DNA from: JAEWWD01 sp964440115
GTDB taxonomy: Bacteria > Bacillota > Clostridia > Christensenellales > CAG-138
Assembly (NCBI GenBank): GCA_964440115.1
Contig: CAYTPV010000009.1
Coordinates: forward strand, 62,001 to 126,000
Length of the DNA stretch: 64,000 nt
Reading direction: 5' to 3'
Shown: piece by piece, positions 32,339 to 39,656 of the stretch
How the letters are laid out: each line of letters starts with the position of its first letter
How positions within the stretch are numbered: position 1 is the stretch's first letter
Translations under genes and position numbers: made by a program
The notes under the pieces: model-generated
Databases searched by the model: none
What the model was told of the DNA's origin: nothing
The model's input: the letters and a program-made list of their open reading frames with translations, nothing else

Positions 32339-33341
32339 TCATCTCATCCTCCTGACCGCGCGAAATCACAACTTCGCCAGCATCTTCGAGTTTGCGGATG
32401 GTATTGACGATCTTCTGCTGTGCTTCTTCCACATCGCTTACCCGCACAGGACCCATGTACTCCATTTCCTCGCGAATCATATCCTGCAGGCGCTTGGAAG
32501 TATTATCGAATATCGATTTTGTAACTTCCTTGCCGGCTGTTTTAAGCGCGATGGCAAGATCGCGGTTATCAATTTCTCTGAGAATACGCTGTATGGCCTG
32601 ATCGGTAAGTTTCGTAATATCTTCGAACACAAACATGCGGTTCTTGATTTCTTCCGCAAGAGCCGGATCAACCTGATCAAGCGTGGACAGCAGGCGTTTT
32701 TCCGTACCGCGGTCCACACTGTTGAGTATTTTTACGAGGCTGTCGATCCCGCCCGCAACAGTCTGATTGCCGAACATAAGAGAGGATATTTTCTGTTCGA
32801 GCACGCGCTCGGTATCTTTCACATATTCGTGCGAAGTTGCGCCCATATTCGCAATGCGCGTAATGACATTTGCCTGCTTTTCCGTGGGCAGCGCGGCAAG
32901 TACAGGCGCCGCCTGCTTGGGGTCCAGATAGGAAAGTATGAGCGCTATTGTCTGCGGATGTTCGTCCTGCAGAAAATTGTAGACCTGCGTACTGTCCGCC
33001 CTGCGAATAAAATCAAAGGGCCGAACCCGCATGGACGCGGAAAGCCTCGTGATCAGCTCGTTAGCACGGGTAGATCCAAAAGCGCGGTCAAGTACTTCAC
33101 GGGCATAATCGATGCCGCCTTCGGAAATGTATTTCTGCGCCATACAGACTTCAAGAAATTCACTTACTACGGCTTCTTTTACTTCGGGATCTATCCGGCG
33201 CATCTTTGATATATTCAGTGTGAGAAGCTCTACTTCTTCGTCCGAAAGAAACGGATAAATCCTGGCTGCATGTTCTTTGCCAAGCGATATCATCAATATT
33301 GCCGCTTTTTCCCGGGATGTCAGAGTCTCTCGCCCAGCCAT
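32331..33341 (-). CDS. fliG: Flagellar motor switch protein FliG
   Basis: This 336-residue C-ring protein is of standard length. The N-terminal domain binds FliF (LTSREKAAILMISLGKEHAA). The middle domain carries the EHPQTIALILSYLDP motif at about 130-145. The C-terminal domain (about 230-330) has MFVFEDITKLTDQAIQRILR with the charged residues that contact MotA. RBS GGGAGGAA precedes the ATG. Confidence 0.96.
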   Translation of the reverse strand: MAGRETLTSREKAAILMISLGKEHAARIYPFLSDEEVELLTLNISKMRRIDPEVKEAVVSEFLEVCMAQKYISEGGIDYAREVLDRAFGSTRANELITRLSASMRVRPFDFIRRADSTQVYNFLQDEHPQTIALILSYLDPKQAAPVLAALPTEKQANVITRIANMGATSHEYVKDTERVLEQKISSLMFGNQTVAGGIDSLVKILNSVDRGTEKRLLSTLDQVDPALAEEIKNRMFVFEDITKLTDQAIQRILREIDNRDLAIALKTAGKEVTKSIFDNTSKRLQDMIREEMEYMGPVRVSDVEEAQQKIVNTIRKLEDAGEVVISRGQEDEMIV

Positions 33342-33381
33342 TGTTTCCTCCCAATATGCTCAATACTCAAGTAGAGCTTAC

Positions 33382-35022
33382 TTAGTTGTGATCGTCTGCC
33401 AGCCAGTTGCGCAGCAAATTAGCGACCGATTCAGGACTCTTCTCAACATATTTTCCAAGCTGGGCAAGCGAGGTATCCTGCTTTTCCGTTATTTCAGGAA
33501 TAGGCTGCTCCGGAGCAGGCGGCACTGCGGCCTGCATGACAGGCAGCTCCAGAGACGGAGGCAAAATTTCTTCATCGTCCGTATAATCAATCACTGTGCC
33601 AAGCCCCACTTCATAGACGGGCTCGCGCTTCTTTTTCACAGAGAGGATCGCCGCGGTCAGTATGATCATCACCAGCACAGACGTGCCGGTGATGATAAGC
33701 AAGCGCGTTGTGGATGCCTGCGTTGCCATCGTCATCATGTCTTTCTGTGTATTAAACGCATTCTCAACGGCGGGATCTGAGGCGCTGTCAACCTTCTGGA
33801 ACGGAAGCATCTCCACGGAAACCCGATCGCTTGAAACGCCTATGGCATTTGCTACAAGGCTGCGGACATTTTCAGTATAATCGTCTTCCATAGCTGCACT
33901 GTCCAGCACAACCGCCACGGATAGATCCCGTATACGACCCTTGGCGTTCTCTATTTTAGTCCGGGTTTCATTGAGCTCGAGGTTTGTCTCTCGGCTTACC
34001 TTATTATAGACGGAGTTTTCATCCGCTGTTGATGCAGGGTATGTGGTTGTGGTAGAGGTTCCGCCATTGGCATCAATACCGGCTACCTGCTGCGCGGCAT
34101 CATTTCCTTTGACTGTTTCGGCAAGTTCTTTCATGCTTACGGCTAGGCCTTCCGTACTGCCTTGTACCGGAGGGCTGAACGCCACTGTTTCCGTAACCTG
34201 TGTATCGAAATCCAGCGTGACATTGATTTCTGCCAGTACGCTTTTATCTCCAAATACAGGAGCAAGAAGGCTGATAACCTGCTGCTGCAGCGATTGTTTT
34301 ACCTGCTGCTGCAGGGCAAGCTGCGAATCAAGATCCGAATACGGTTCGTCGGAATCCATGGAATAGAGCTTCATATTTGAATCGACGATGCGGACGTCAT
34401 CAATGCTCAGCCCGGAGATGCTTTTGGAAACTAGCTCCGCTATAGCGCGAACTTCTACGGGACTTATTGTCTGGTCCTTTTTCAGCTGAAGCAATACGGA
34501 AGCGCTCGCAGGCTTTTCGTCATTGGAAAGCACATAGGCGCTGTCTTGGGCAAGAGAAATATTCACAACGGCGTCGTCGACCTTGTCCATTTTTTTGATA
34601 ACCTGACTCAAGTTCTCCTGCAGTTGGAACTGATAATACACCCGTTTTTCCATATCGGTCATGCCAAGGCCTGAAGCGTTGGAAAATATATCAAAATTAA
34701 AACCGCTTTTGGGGTATCCTTGCGCAGCCAATTCCATACGCACGGAATCGGCCTTTGAGCTCTCAACTAAAATGGAGTCGCTGCCCTGCGCCTTTGCGTC
34801 TACGCCCATTTCGTTGAGAACGCTCAGCATTTCACCTGCGTCAGCAGGGTCCATGCCGCTGTAAAGTACCGTGTAGGATTTTTGATTAAGGAGAACGGAC
34901 GCCACAATAAGGATCATGACAGCCAAGGCAACAAAAACGATGAAACGCGTTCTTTGCCCCTTTTCAAGACCTTTGAAATACCCGAATATATTGTCCGTGG
35001 TTTTCTTTAAAAAGTCCGGCAA
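33382..35022 (-). CDS. fliF: Flagellar MS-ring protein FliF
   Basis: This 546-residue inner-membrane ring protein has a first transmembrane helix at about residues 28-46. Ring-building motifs follow (YTVLYSGMDPADAGEML, then ELAAQGYPKSGFNFDIF and MEKRVYYQFQLQENLSQVI). A variable region and a second helix at about 433-457 come next. The cytoplasmic C-tail ends VANLLRNWLADD and binds FliG. It is the first gene of the minus-strand operon. The more usual upstream genes flgB, flgC and fliE are instead about 11 kb away on the plus strand. RBS is weak (GGTGAAATGATTT). Confidence 0.96.
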   Translation of the reverse strand: MPDFLKKTTDNIFGYFKGLEKGQRTRFIVFVALAVMILIVASVLLNQKSYTVLYSGMDPADAGEMLSVLNEMGVDAKAQGSDSILVESSKADSVRMELAAQGYPKSGFNFDIFSNASGLGMTDMEKRVYYQFQLQENLSQVIKKMDKVDDAVVNISLAQDSAYVLSNDEKPASASVLLQLKKDQTISPVEVRAIAELVSKSISGLSIDDVRIVDSNMKLYSMDSDEPYSDLDSQLALQQQVKQSLQQQVISLLAPVFGDKSVLAEINVTLDFDTQVTETVAFSPPVQGSTEGLAVSMKELAETVKGNDAAQQVAGIDANGGTSTTTTYPASTADENSVYNKVSRETNLELNETRTKIENAKGRIRDLSVAVVLDSAAMEDDYTENVRSLVANAIGVSSDRVSVEMLPFQKVDSASDPAVENAFNTQKDMMTMATQASTTRLLIITGTSVLVMIILTAAILSVKKKREPVYEVGLGTVIDYTDDEEILPPSLELPVMQAAVPPAPEQPIPEITEKQDTSLAQLGKYVEKSPESVANLLRNWLADDHN

Positions 35023-35089
35023 ATCATTTCACCCATATCCTGCTATTGATTATTTAAGGCTATACTGCCATGAATCGCGTATTAACCAC

Positions 35090-35118
35090 AATATACTGTA
35101 TATACCGCGATTTAACAA
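35090..35118 (-). promoter_or_regulatory. Sigma-A-type promoter of the fliF operon
   Basis: On the minus strand TTGTTA (35118-35113), a 17-nt spacer and TATATT (35095-35090) lie 68 nt upstream of fliF. The 35023-35375 divergent region is AT-rich and contains no gene, only this promoter and the flagellin control elements. Confidence 0.5.
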
Positions 35119-35236
35119 CACAATTCTACATCCTTATTGTAATATCGAAACCTTTTATATTCAATAGTTTTTTATGTACACGCCTTTTTTGTACGAATTT
35201 ATATATGCTTCCTAATAATTAATTTTGAATAAACGC

Positions 35237-35263
35237 TAAAGTTAATGAACGGCTTTACGATAA
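35237..35263 (+). promoter_or_regulatory. Sigma-28 (SigD) promoter of the flagellin gene
   Basis: TAAA (35237-35240), a 15-nt spacer and TACGATAA (35256-35263) match the SigD consensus TAAA-N15-GCCGATAA at 10 of 12 positions. Transcription should start near 35270, leaving a structured leader of about 105 nt before the flagellin ATG. Confidence 0.8.
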
Positions 35264-35336
35264 TTATATCAAACGCAAAAAGCGGCAGGCGCGCCTCAAG
35301 GCGCCTGAAGGCGCAAATGCCGAATAAGCGCAAATA

Positions 35337-35370
35337 GGCATGGATGCCGAATCAAAAATCAAGGAGGAAA
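35337..35370 (+). promoter_or_regulatory. Candidate CsrA-binding hairpin plus ribosome site in the flagellin leader
   Basis: GGCA-TGGA-TGCC (35337-35348) forms a small hairpin that places GGA in the loop. Its core CATGGATG is one base from the CsrA consensus CARGGATG. A second GGA-rich site is the ribosome site AAGGAGGAAA (35361-35370). A two-site arrangement of this kind is known from B. subtilis hag, where CsrA blocks translation and FliW relieves it. csrA and fliW are both in this window. Confidence 0.6.
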
Positions 35371-35375
35371 TTACA

Positions 35376-36503
35376 ATGCGTATCAACAACAACATTATGG
35401 CGATGAACACCTTCCGCCAGTACTCCATCAACAGCAGCAGTGCCGCCAGCTCCACTGAAAAGCTGTCTTCCGGCTATCGTATCAACCGTGCGGGCGACGA
35501 CGCTGCCGGCCTCGCGATTTCCGAGAAAATGCGCGCACAGATCAAAGGCCTGAACATGGCTTCCAAGAACAGTGAAGACGCCATTTCTCTAGTACAGACC
35601 GCTGAAGGCGCACTGACGGAAACCCACTCCATTCTCCAGCGTATGCGTGAGCTGTCGGTGCAGGCATCTTCTGATACCAACGAGAACGGCGTTGACCGCG
35701 CTGCCCTGAACGAGGAGTTCACCGCACTGCGCGATGAAATCAACGATATCGCCACCAAGACAGCCTTCAACGGCAAGAAACTGCTCAACGGCAGCTTGGG
35801 CGCGACAGTATCCATCGATAGTGCTCAGGAAATAAAGCCCGGCGCGTTGGGCGTCACCGACATTAAGGTCGAAGGGTTTGATGCTGGCACATTTAGTATC
35901 GCTTTCTCCAATGGTGGCAACGCCGGTGATCCTTACACCGCGACCCTTGGCGGCGGCGGACCGGTGCTGTCTCTCGCACAGCCTGCTGCTGGCGGTGGAA
36001 CTGTGAACCTCGATTTCGGCAATGGCCGGAAAGTTTCCATCACCATGGCTTCCCATGCAGCGGACGCATTTGGTACAGCCGATCTGGGATTCACCGTTTC
36101 CGGCGGCAACGCAGTTATTCAGACAGGCGCGGATAAAGGCGATAAACTGACCATCGACATCGACAGCATGAAGGCAAGCGATCTGGGCCTAGAGGCTGCA
36201 AACGTAGACCTTACCACCCAAACCAACGCTTCCAACACGATCGATGTAGTGAACACCGCCATCAACACGGTATCCACGCAGCGTTCCAAGTTGGGCGCTA
36301 TGCAGAACCGTCTGCAGCACAAGATCAACAACCTCGATACCTCTTCCGAGAACCTGAGTGCCGCCGAGAGCCGCATCCGCGACCTCGATATGGCGAAGGA
36401 AATGACCACCTACACCAAGAACAACATTCTTGTGCAGGCTGCCACCGCAATGTTGGCGCAGGCCAATTCCGCGCCGCAGGGCGTTCTCCAGCTGCTCCAG
36501 TAA
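35376..36503 (+). CDS. Flagellin
   Basis: This 375-residue filament protein has the canonical N-terminal D0/D1 segment (MRINNNIMAMNTFRQYSINS, then EKLSSGYRINRAGDDAAGLAISEKMRAQ in pieces) and the canonical C-terminal D1/D0 region (LGAMQNRLQHKINNLDTSSE to SAPQGVLQLLQ). The middle, about residues 150-270, is variable, Gly/Ala-rich and surface-exposed. The ATG at 35376 follows AAGGAGGAAA. An upstream in-frame ATG at 35340 lies in the leader hairpin and is not the start. It is the only flagellin seen here. A strong terminator follows. Confidence 0.97.
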   Translation: MRINNNIMAMNTFRQYSINSSSAASSTEKLSSGYRINRAGDDAAGLAISEKMRAQIKGLNMASKNSEDAISLVQTAEGALTETHSILQRMRELSVQASSDTNENGVDRAALNEEFTALRDEINDIATKTAFNGKKLLNGSLGATVSIDSAQEIKPGALGVTDIKVEGFDAGTFSIAFSNGGNAGDPYTATLGGGGPVLSLAQPAAGGGTVNLDFGNGRKVSITMASHAADAFGTADLGFTVSGGNAVIQTGADKGDKLTIDIDSMKASDLGLEAANVDLTTQTNASNTIDVVNTAINTVSTQRSKLGAMQNRLQHKINNLDTSSENLSAAESRIRDLDMAKEMTTYTKNNILVQAATAMLAQANSAPQGVLQLLQ

Positions 36504-36536
36504 ATCAAAAACAGTACAAGTTTCAATCTTGGATCA

Positions 36537-36570
36537 AAAACGAAAAGCGGCGTAAGCCGCTTTTCGTTTT
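36537..36570 (+). terminator. Terminator of the flagellin gene
   Basis: AAAACGAAAAGCGGC pairs with GCCGCTTTTCGTTTT around a GTAA loop, a perfect 15-bp stem ending in T residues, 34 nt after the flagellin stop. Confidence 0.88.
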
Positions 36571-36592
36571 GTTACACTATTCGGTTTCACAA

Positions 36593-36617
36593 CAAAAAAA
36601 GCAGGGCAGCGCCCTGC
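36593..36617 (-). terminator. Terminator of the HD-GYP gene
   Basis: GCAGGGC (36601-36607) and GCCCTGC (36611-36617) form a 7-bp stem followed on the minus strand by a run of T (36600-36594). It lies just downstream of the HD-GYP stop. Confidence 0.8.
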
Positions 36618-36635
36618 AAAGAAAATACTATCAGC

Positions 36636-37709
36636 TTAAAGGTTCAAGATTTCCTGTATCGTAATGTTTAGAGTGGAAAAGTCTTTTGCAAGGTCTAAGT
36701 ACTCATCAGTGGGCTTATTATCCCGTATTAATCTGATCTTAGGGCGCAAACACGCAAATTCATAATTGAGCACCACGACCCCGATTAGCCCGTTGCTGAG
36801 TTTGACGCATGTGCCCAGCGGATACGGTGCGATACGGCGGGTGAATGCTGCCACGATATCCGGATCAAACAGTGTATTGTATCCGCACATGATGTATTCG
36901 ATGGCATCGGATGGGAGCATTGCCCTGCGATACGGCCTGTCCGAAATCAAAGCGTCGTAGACGTCCACAATACTGACGACCCGGCTGAACAAATGTATCT
37001 GGTGACCTGAAAGGCCGGAGGGATACCCGTTCCCGCCGAACTGTTCGTGGTGCGTTCGCGCTACCAGTTTGGCCGAATCCGGAATACCCTTGCATGAACT
37101 CAGGTAGTTAAAACCGAGCAGGCTGTGCCGGCGCGCTTGCTCGAGTTCTTCCGGGGTAAGCCGTTCGGGTTTGTTGATGATCTTTTTGTCAATAAAGACT
37201 TTGCCAATGTCGTGGAGCAATGCGCCCATCGTTAGTTCATGAAGCGCATTTTTCCCAAGATTAAGCACAGAGCCCAAAACGCACGAAAGCACAGCAACAT
37301 TAATGCTGTGGCTGAAGGTATAGTCGTCATAAGTCCGTATATCCACGATATTGACCATGGTATCCCGGTTGTGCATGATCTCATATACAATATTGGCGAC
37401 CATGTCCTGCAGTTTATCGACATTGGAAAAAGTTTTGCGGCCTAAGCTCGCTTCGGCGTCTACAAACATGGAGCGAACTTCATTGTGTACCTTAAACCGA
37501 AGCTCATCGCTGATGACGTTGGCGATTTCGATTTCCGCGGATATGTCATCTTGAATATACACACCCTGAAAACCGAGCTCGCATATTTTTTTGATATGCC
37601 CGTCGGTCAACGGTATATTCTTGCATAGCATGAGCCGCTTTTTATCCAATATCAGGTTATGAGCGAGCACTTGTCCGACACGCAGACAATTAGCGGGAAC
37701 ATATCTCAT
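36636..37709 (-). CDS. HD-GYP domain protein, probable cyclic di-GMP phosphodiesterase
   Basis: In this 357-residue protein residues 1-100 form a short variable N-terminal domain. The HD-GYP domain spans about 110-290, with the metal motifs FSHSINVAVL, LLHDIGKVFIDKKIINKP, RTHHEQFGGNGYP and SIVDVYDALISDRPYR. A full HD and GYP set predicts hydrolysis of c-di-GMP. There is no REC domain, so a separate CheY-like protein upstream may be relevant. ATG 37709 lies behind GGAGGGAA. The position next to flagellin and cheY suggests control of motility. Confidence 0.9.
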   Translation of the reverse strand: MRYVPANCLRVGQVLAHNLILDKKRLMLCKNIPLTDGHIKKICELGFQGVYIQDDISAEIEIANVISDELRFKVHNEVRSMFVDAEASLGRKTFSNVDKLQDMVANIVYEIMHNRDTMVNIVDIRTYDDYTFSHSINVAVLSCVLGSVLNLGKNALHELTMGALLHDIGKVFIDKKIINKPERLTPEELEQARRHSLLGFNYLSSCKGIPDSAKLVARTHHEQFGGNGYPSGLSGHQIHLFSRVVSIVDVYDALISDRPYRRAMLPSDAIEYIMCGYNTLFDPDIVAAFTRRIAPYPLGTCVKLSNGLIGVVVLNYEFACLRPKIRLIRDNKPTDEYLDLAKDFSTLNITIQEILNL

Positions 37710-37914
37710 GTTTGTTCCCTCCAATCATAGCGTAGTTTTTCGTAGTACGCGCCTGTGCAAACGGCGTGCTTTTTGCAGTAAACGGTTTTAGTCCCATACC
37801 TATGAAAAATCCAATCAATTAGGTTAACCGGCGAACTAAGCTAATCGCAATATGACCGCCGTTTCACGAGCAAGATCTCTTAGCGCGGACATTCAGCGCA
37901 ATATGCCCTATACT

Positions 37915-38271
37915 CTATTTAAAATTTTTCAGAGCGCCAAGTATGATATCTTCCTTAAAGGGCTTTACAATAAATCCCTTTGCCCCGGCAATGATCGCCT
38001 CGCGCACCATGGATTCCTGACCCATTGCGGAAATCATAACAACATTGGCAAGCGGATCAATCTGCAGTATATGCCGCAGGCTTGTCAGGCCGTCCATTTC
38101 GGGCATCGTGATGTCCATTGTAACGATATCCGGCCGGAGTTCCTCGTACTTTGCCAGAGCGATTTCGCCGTTTTCGGCCTCTCCGCATACCTCATAGCCA
38201 TGCTTGGTCAGCATGTTTTTGATGGATATCCTCATAAACGCTGCGTCATCCACCACGAGCACCCTTTTCAT
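37915..38271 (-). CDS. cheY: Chemotaxis response regulator CheY
   Basis: This 118-residue single receiver domain begins MKRVLVVDDAAFMRISIKNM. The phosphoacceptor Asp is in IVTMDITMPEMDG (about residue 53), the conserved Thr/Ser is in VVMISAMGQ, and the Lys is in FIVKPF. The length, the AAFMR segment and the ISAMGQ motif fit Gram-positive CheY, which binds FliM/FliY. It is the only chemotaxis gene in the window: no cheA, cheW, cheB, cheR, cheC or cheD was found. GGGAGG precedes the ATG. HD-GYP follows 205 nt downstream on the same strand. Confidence 0.9.
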   Translation of the reverse strand: MKRVLVVDDAAFMRISIKNMLTKHGYEVCGEAENGEIALAKYEELRPDIVTMDITMPEMDGLTSLRHILQIDPLANVVMISAMGQESMVREAIIAGAKGFIVKPFKEDIILGALKNFK

Positions 38272-38368
38272 AAAAAACCTCCCTGCAGGATGATACTGGT
38301 TCCATATTGATGAAAGTACAGATAAAACGTTAACCTATAGGATGAACATGCCGCAATATATGCAGTCT

Positions 38369-38398
38369 ATTATAACGGATATATGCGAAACATGACAG
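38369..38398 (-). promoter_or_regulatory. Sigma-A-type promoter of cheY
   Basis: On the minus strand CTGTCA (38398-38393), an 18-nt spacer and TATAAT (38374-38369) lie about 98 nt upstream of cheY. Confidence 0.5.
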
Positions 38399-38444
38399 CC
38401 GAATTCAGTCAACATTTTATATATCGGTATTCCTTTGAAAAGGG

Positions 38445-38471
38445 TTAATATTTTCATTGAAAACACGATAA
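38445..38471 (+). promoter_or_regulatory. Sigma-28 promoter of the calcium-motif protein operon
   Basis: TTAA (38445-38448), a 15-nt spacer and CACGATAA (38464-38471) match the SigD consensus at 9 of 12 positions, 100 nt before the ATG at 38571. A perfect 17-bp palindrome (38466-38482) overlaps the -10 box. Confidence 0.6.
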
Positions 38472-38570
38472 ATGATTTATCGGCATGGGAAATGCAGGAA
38501 GCAGGAACCGGCACGATATGCTCCCCCACAAGCCGGAAGGAACCGATTACTTGTTACGGAGGGAAAAACC

Positions 38571-39611
38571 ATGAGAATTGCAAATTTCACAGTGCAGTCA
38601 AAAAGTGAGCATTACCTGGAAAAGACCAGCATCTCCTCGGAAAAATTGAATATTTGGACGGATGAAAAATCCGCTTCAGAGGCGAAGGAAACTCCTTCTG
38701 TTATTGTGGATATTACCATGTCAGACACCGACAAAAGAACGGCATCAGGCAACCGGGTTAGCACAGACACAAAGGAAAACAGCAGCAAGGATGATATTCT
38801 TGACGCCAAACTCAGGCTCATCGAATCACTCGTGTATGCATTGACCGGAAAACGTATCAAACTCAAGCAGCCTTCGCTGGATCCGCAGGAACAATCGTCA
38901 GATATATCGGGCGGTGCAGTGTCGGCTGTTTCATCCGGTGCGGCGGGCTGGGGGGTGTCGTATGACAGGGTGGAGAGCTATGAGGAAAAAGAGCAGATTG
39001 CTTATTCCTCCTCCGGCAGTGTATTGACAGCGGATGGCAGGAGCATATCCTTCAATTTGGATTTCACCATGTCCCGCAGCTTTTATGAACAGAACAGCGT
39101 GAGCTTCAGGCTGGGGGACGCTGCCCGCATGGATCCGCTTGTGATAGCATACGCAGGCAAAGGACCTCAGTTGAGCAATGAGAAAGTTGCTTTCGATCTC
39201 AATGGCGACGGAAATTCGGAGAAAATCTCGTTTGCGGTCAATGGCAGCGGGTTTTTGGCGCTTGATAGAAACGGAGATGGCGCCATAAATGATGGTACAG
39301 AGCTCTTTGGAACCAAAAGTGGCAATGGATTTGCCGATTTACGAGCCTATGATGAGGATAGGAACGGATGGATTGACGAAGCCGATCCTGTCTTTGGAAA
39401 TCTCTCCATACTTACTATGGATGAAGACGGGAACCGTACCATGTTTTCATTGGGGGATGCGGGCGTTGGCGCCATCTATCTGCAGGAGACGAACACGCCG
39501 TTTGAATTTACAGATGGGCAAAACAGCGACGGCATGATGAGCGCGAGTTCCATATTTCTGCGTGAGAACGGCACGGCCGGAACCATCCATCACGTAGATC
39601 TCACAGTATAA
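38571..39611 (+). CDS. Flagellar-island protein with EF-hand-like calcium motifs, function unknown
   Basis: This 346-residue protein has no signal peptide. Residues 1-130 are polar and low in structure. From about 205 three DxNxDG-type loops occur: DLNGDGNSE (209-217), DRNGDGAINDGTELFG (232-247) and DEDRNGWIDEAD (261-272). These resemble dockerin or EF-hand calcium loops. Similar proteins are found next to flagellin genes in other Clostridia, but no function is established. A SigD-type promoter lies upstream, and a FliK-like gene follows after 45 nt. ATG 38571 follows GGAGGGAA. It could be a secreted late flagellar component or a surface factor exported by the flagellar machine. Confidence 0.62.
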   Translation: MRIANFTVQSKSEHYLEKTSISSEKLNIWTDEKSASEAKETPSVIVDITMSDTDKRTASGNRVSTDTKENSSKDDILDAKLRLIESLVYALTGKRIKLKQPSLDPQEQSSDISGGAVSAVSSGAAGWGVSYDRVESYEEKEQIAYSSSGSVLTADGRSISFNLDFTMSRSFYEQNSVSFRLGDAARMDPLVIAYAGKGPQLSNEKVAFDLNGDGNSEKISFAVNGSGFLALDRNGDGAINDGTELFGTKSGNGFADLRAYDEDRNGWIDEADPVFGNLSILTMDEDGNRTMFSLGDAGVGAIYLQETNTPFEFTDGQNSDGMMSASSIFLRENGTAGTIHHVDLTV

Positions 39612-39656
39612 ACATTAAATAATTCGCAAGAAAACGAATATATAGGAAAGTTCAAA

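Noticed and set aside
32274..33209. 311-codon plus-strand frame over fliG
   Set aside because: It is a shadow of fliG on the minus strand, which is unmistakable.
38477..38484. GCCGATAA on the minus strand as a SigD -10 for cheY
   Set aside because: There is no TAAA-like -35 at 14 to 16 nt, so only the plus-strand promoter is kept.
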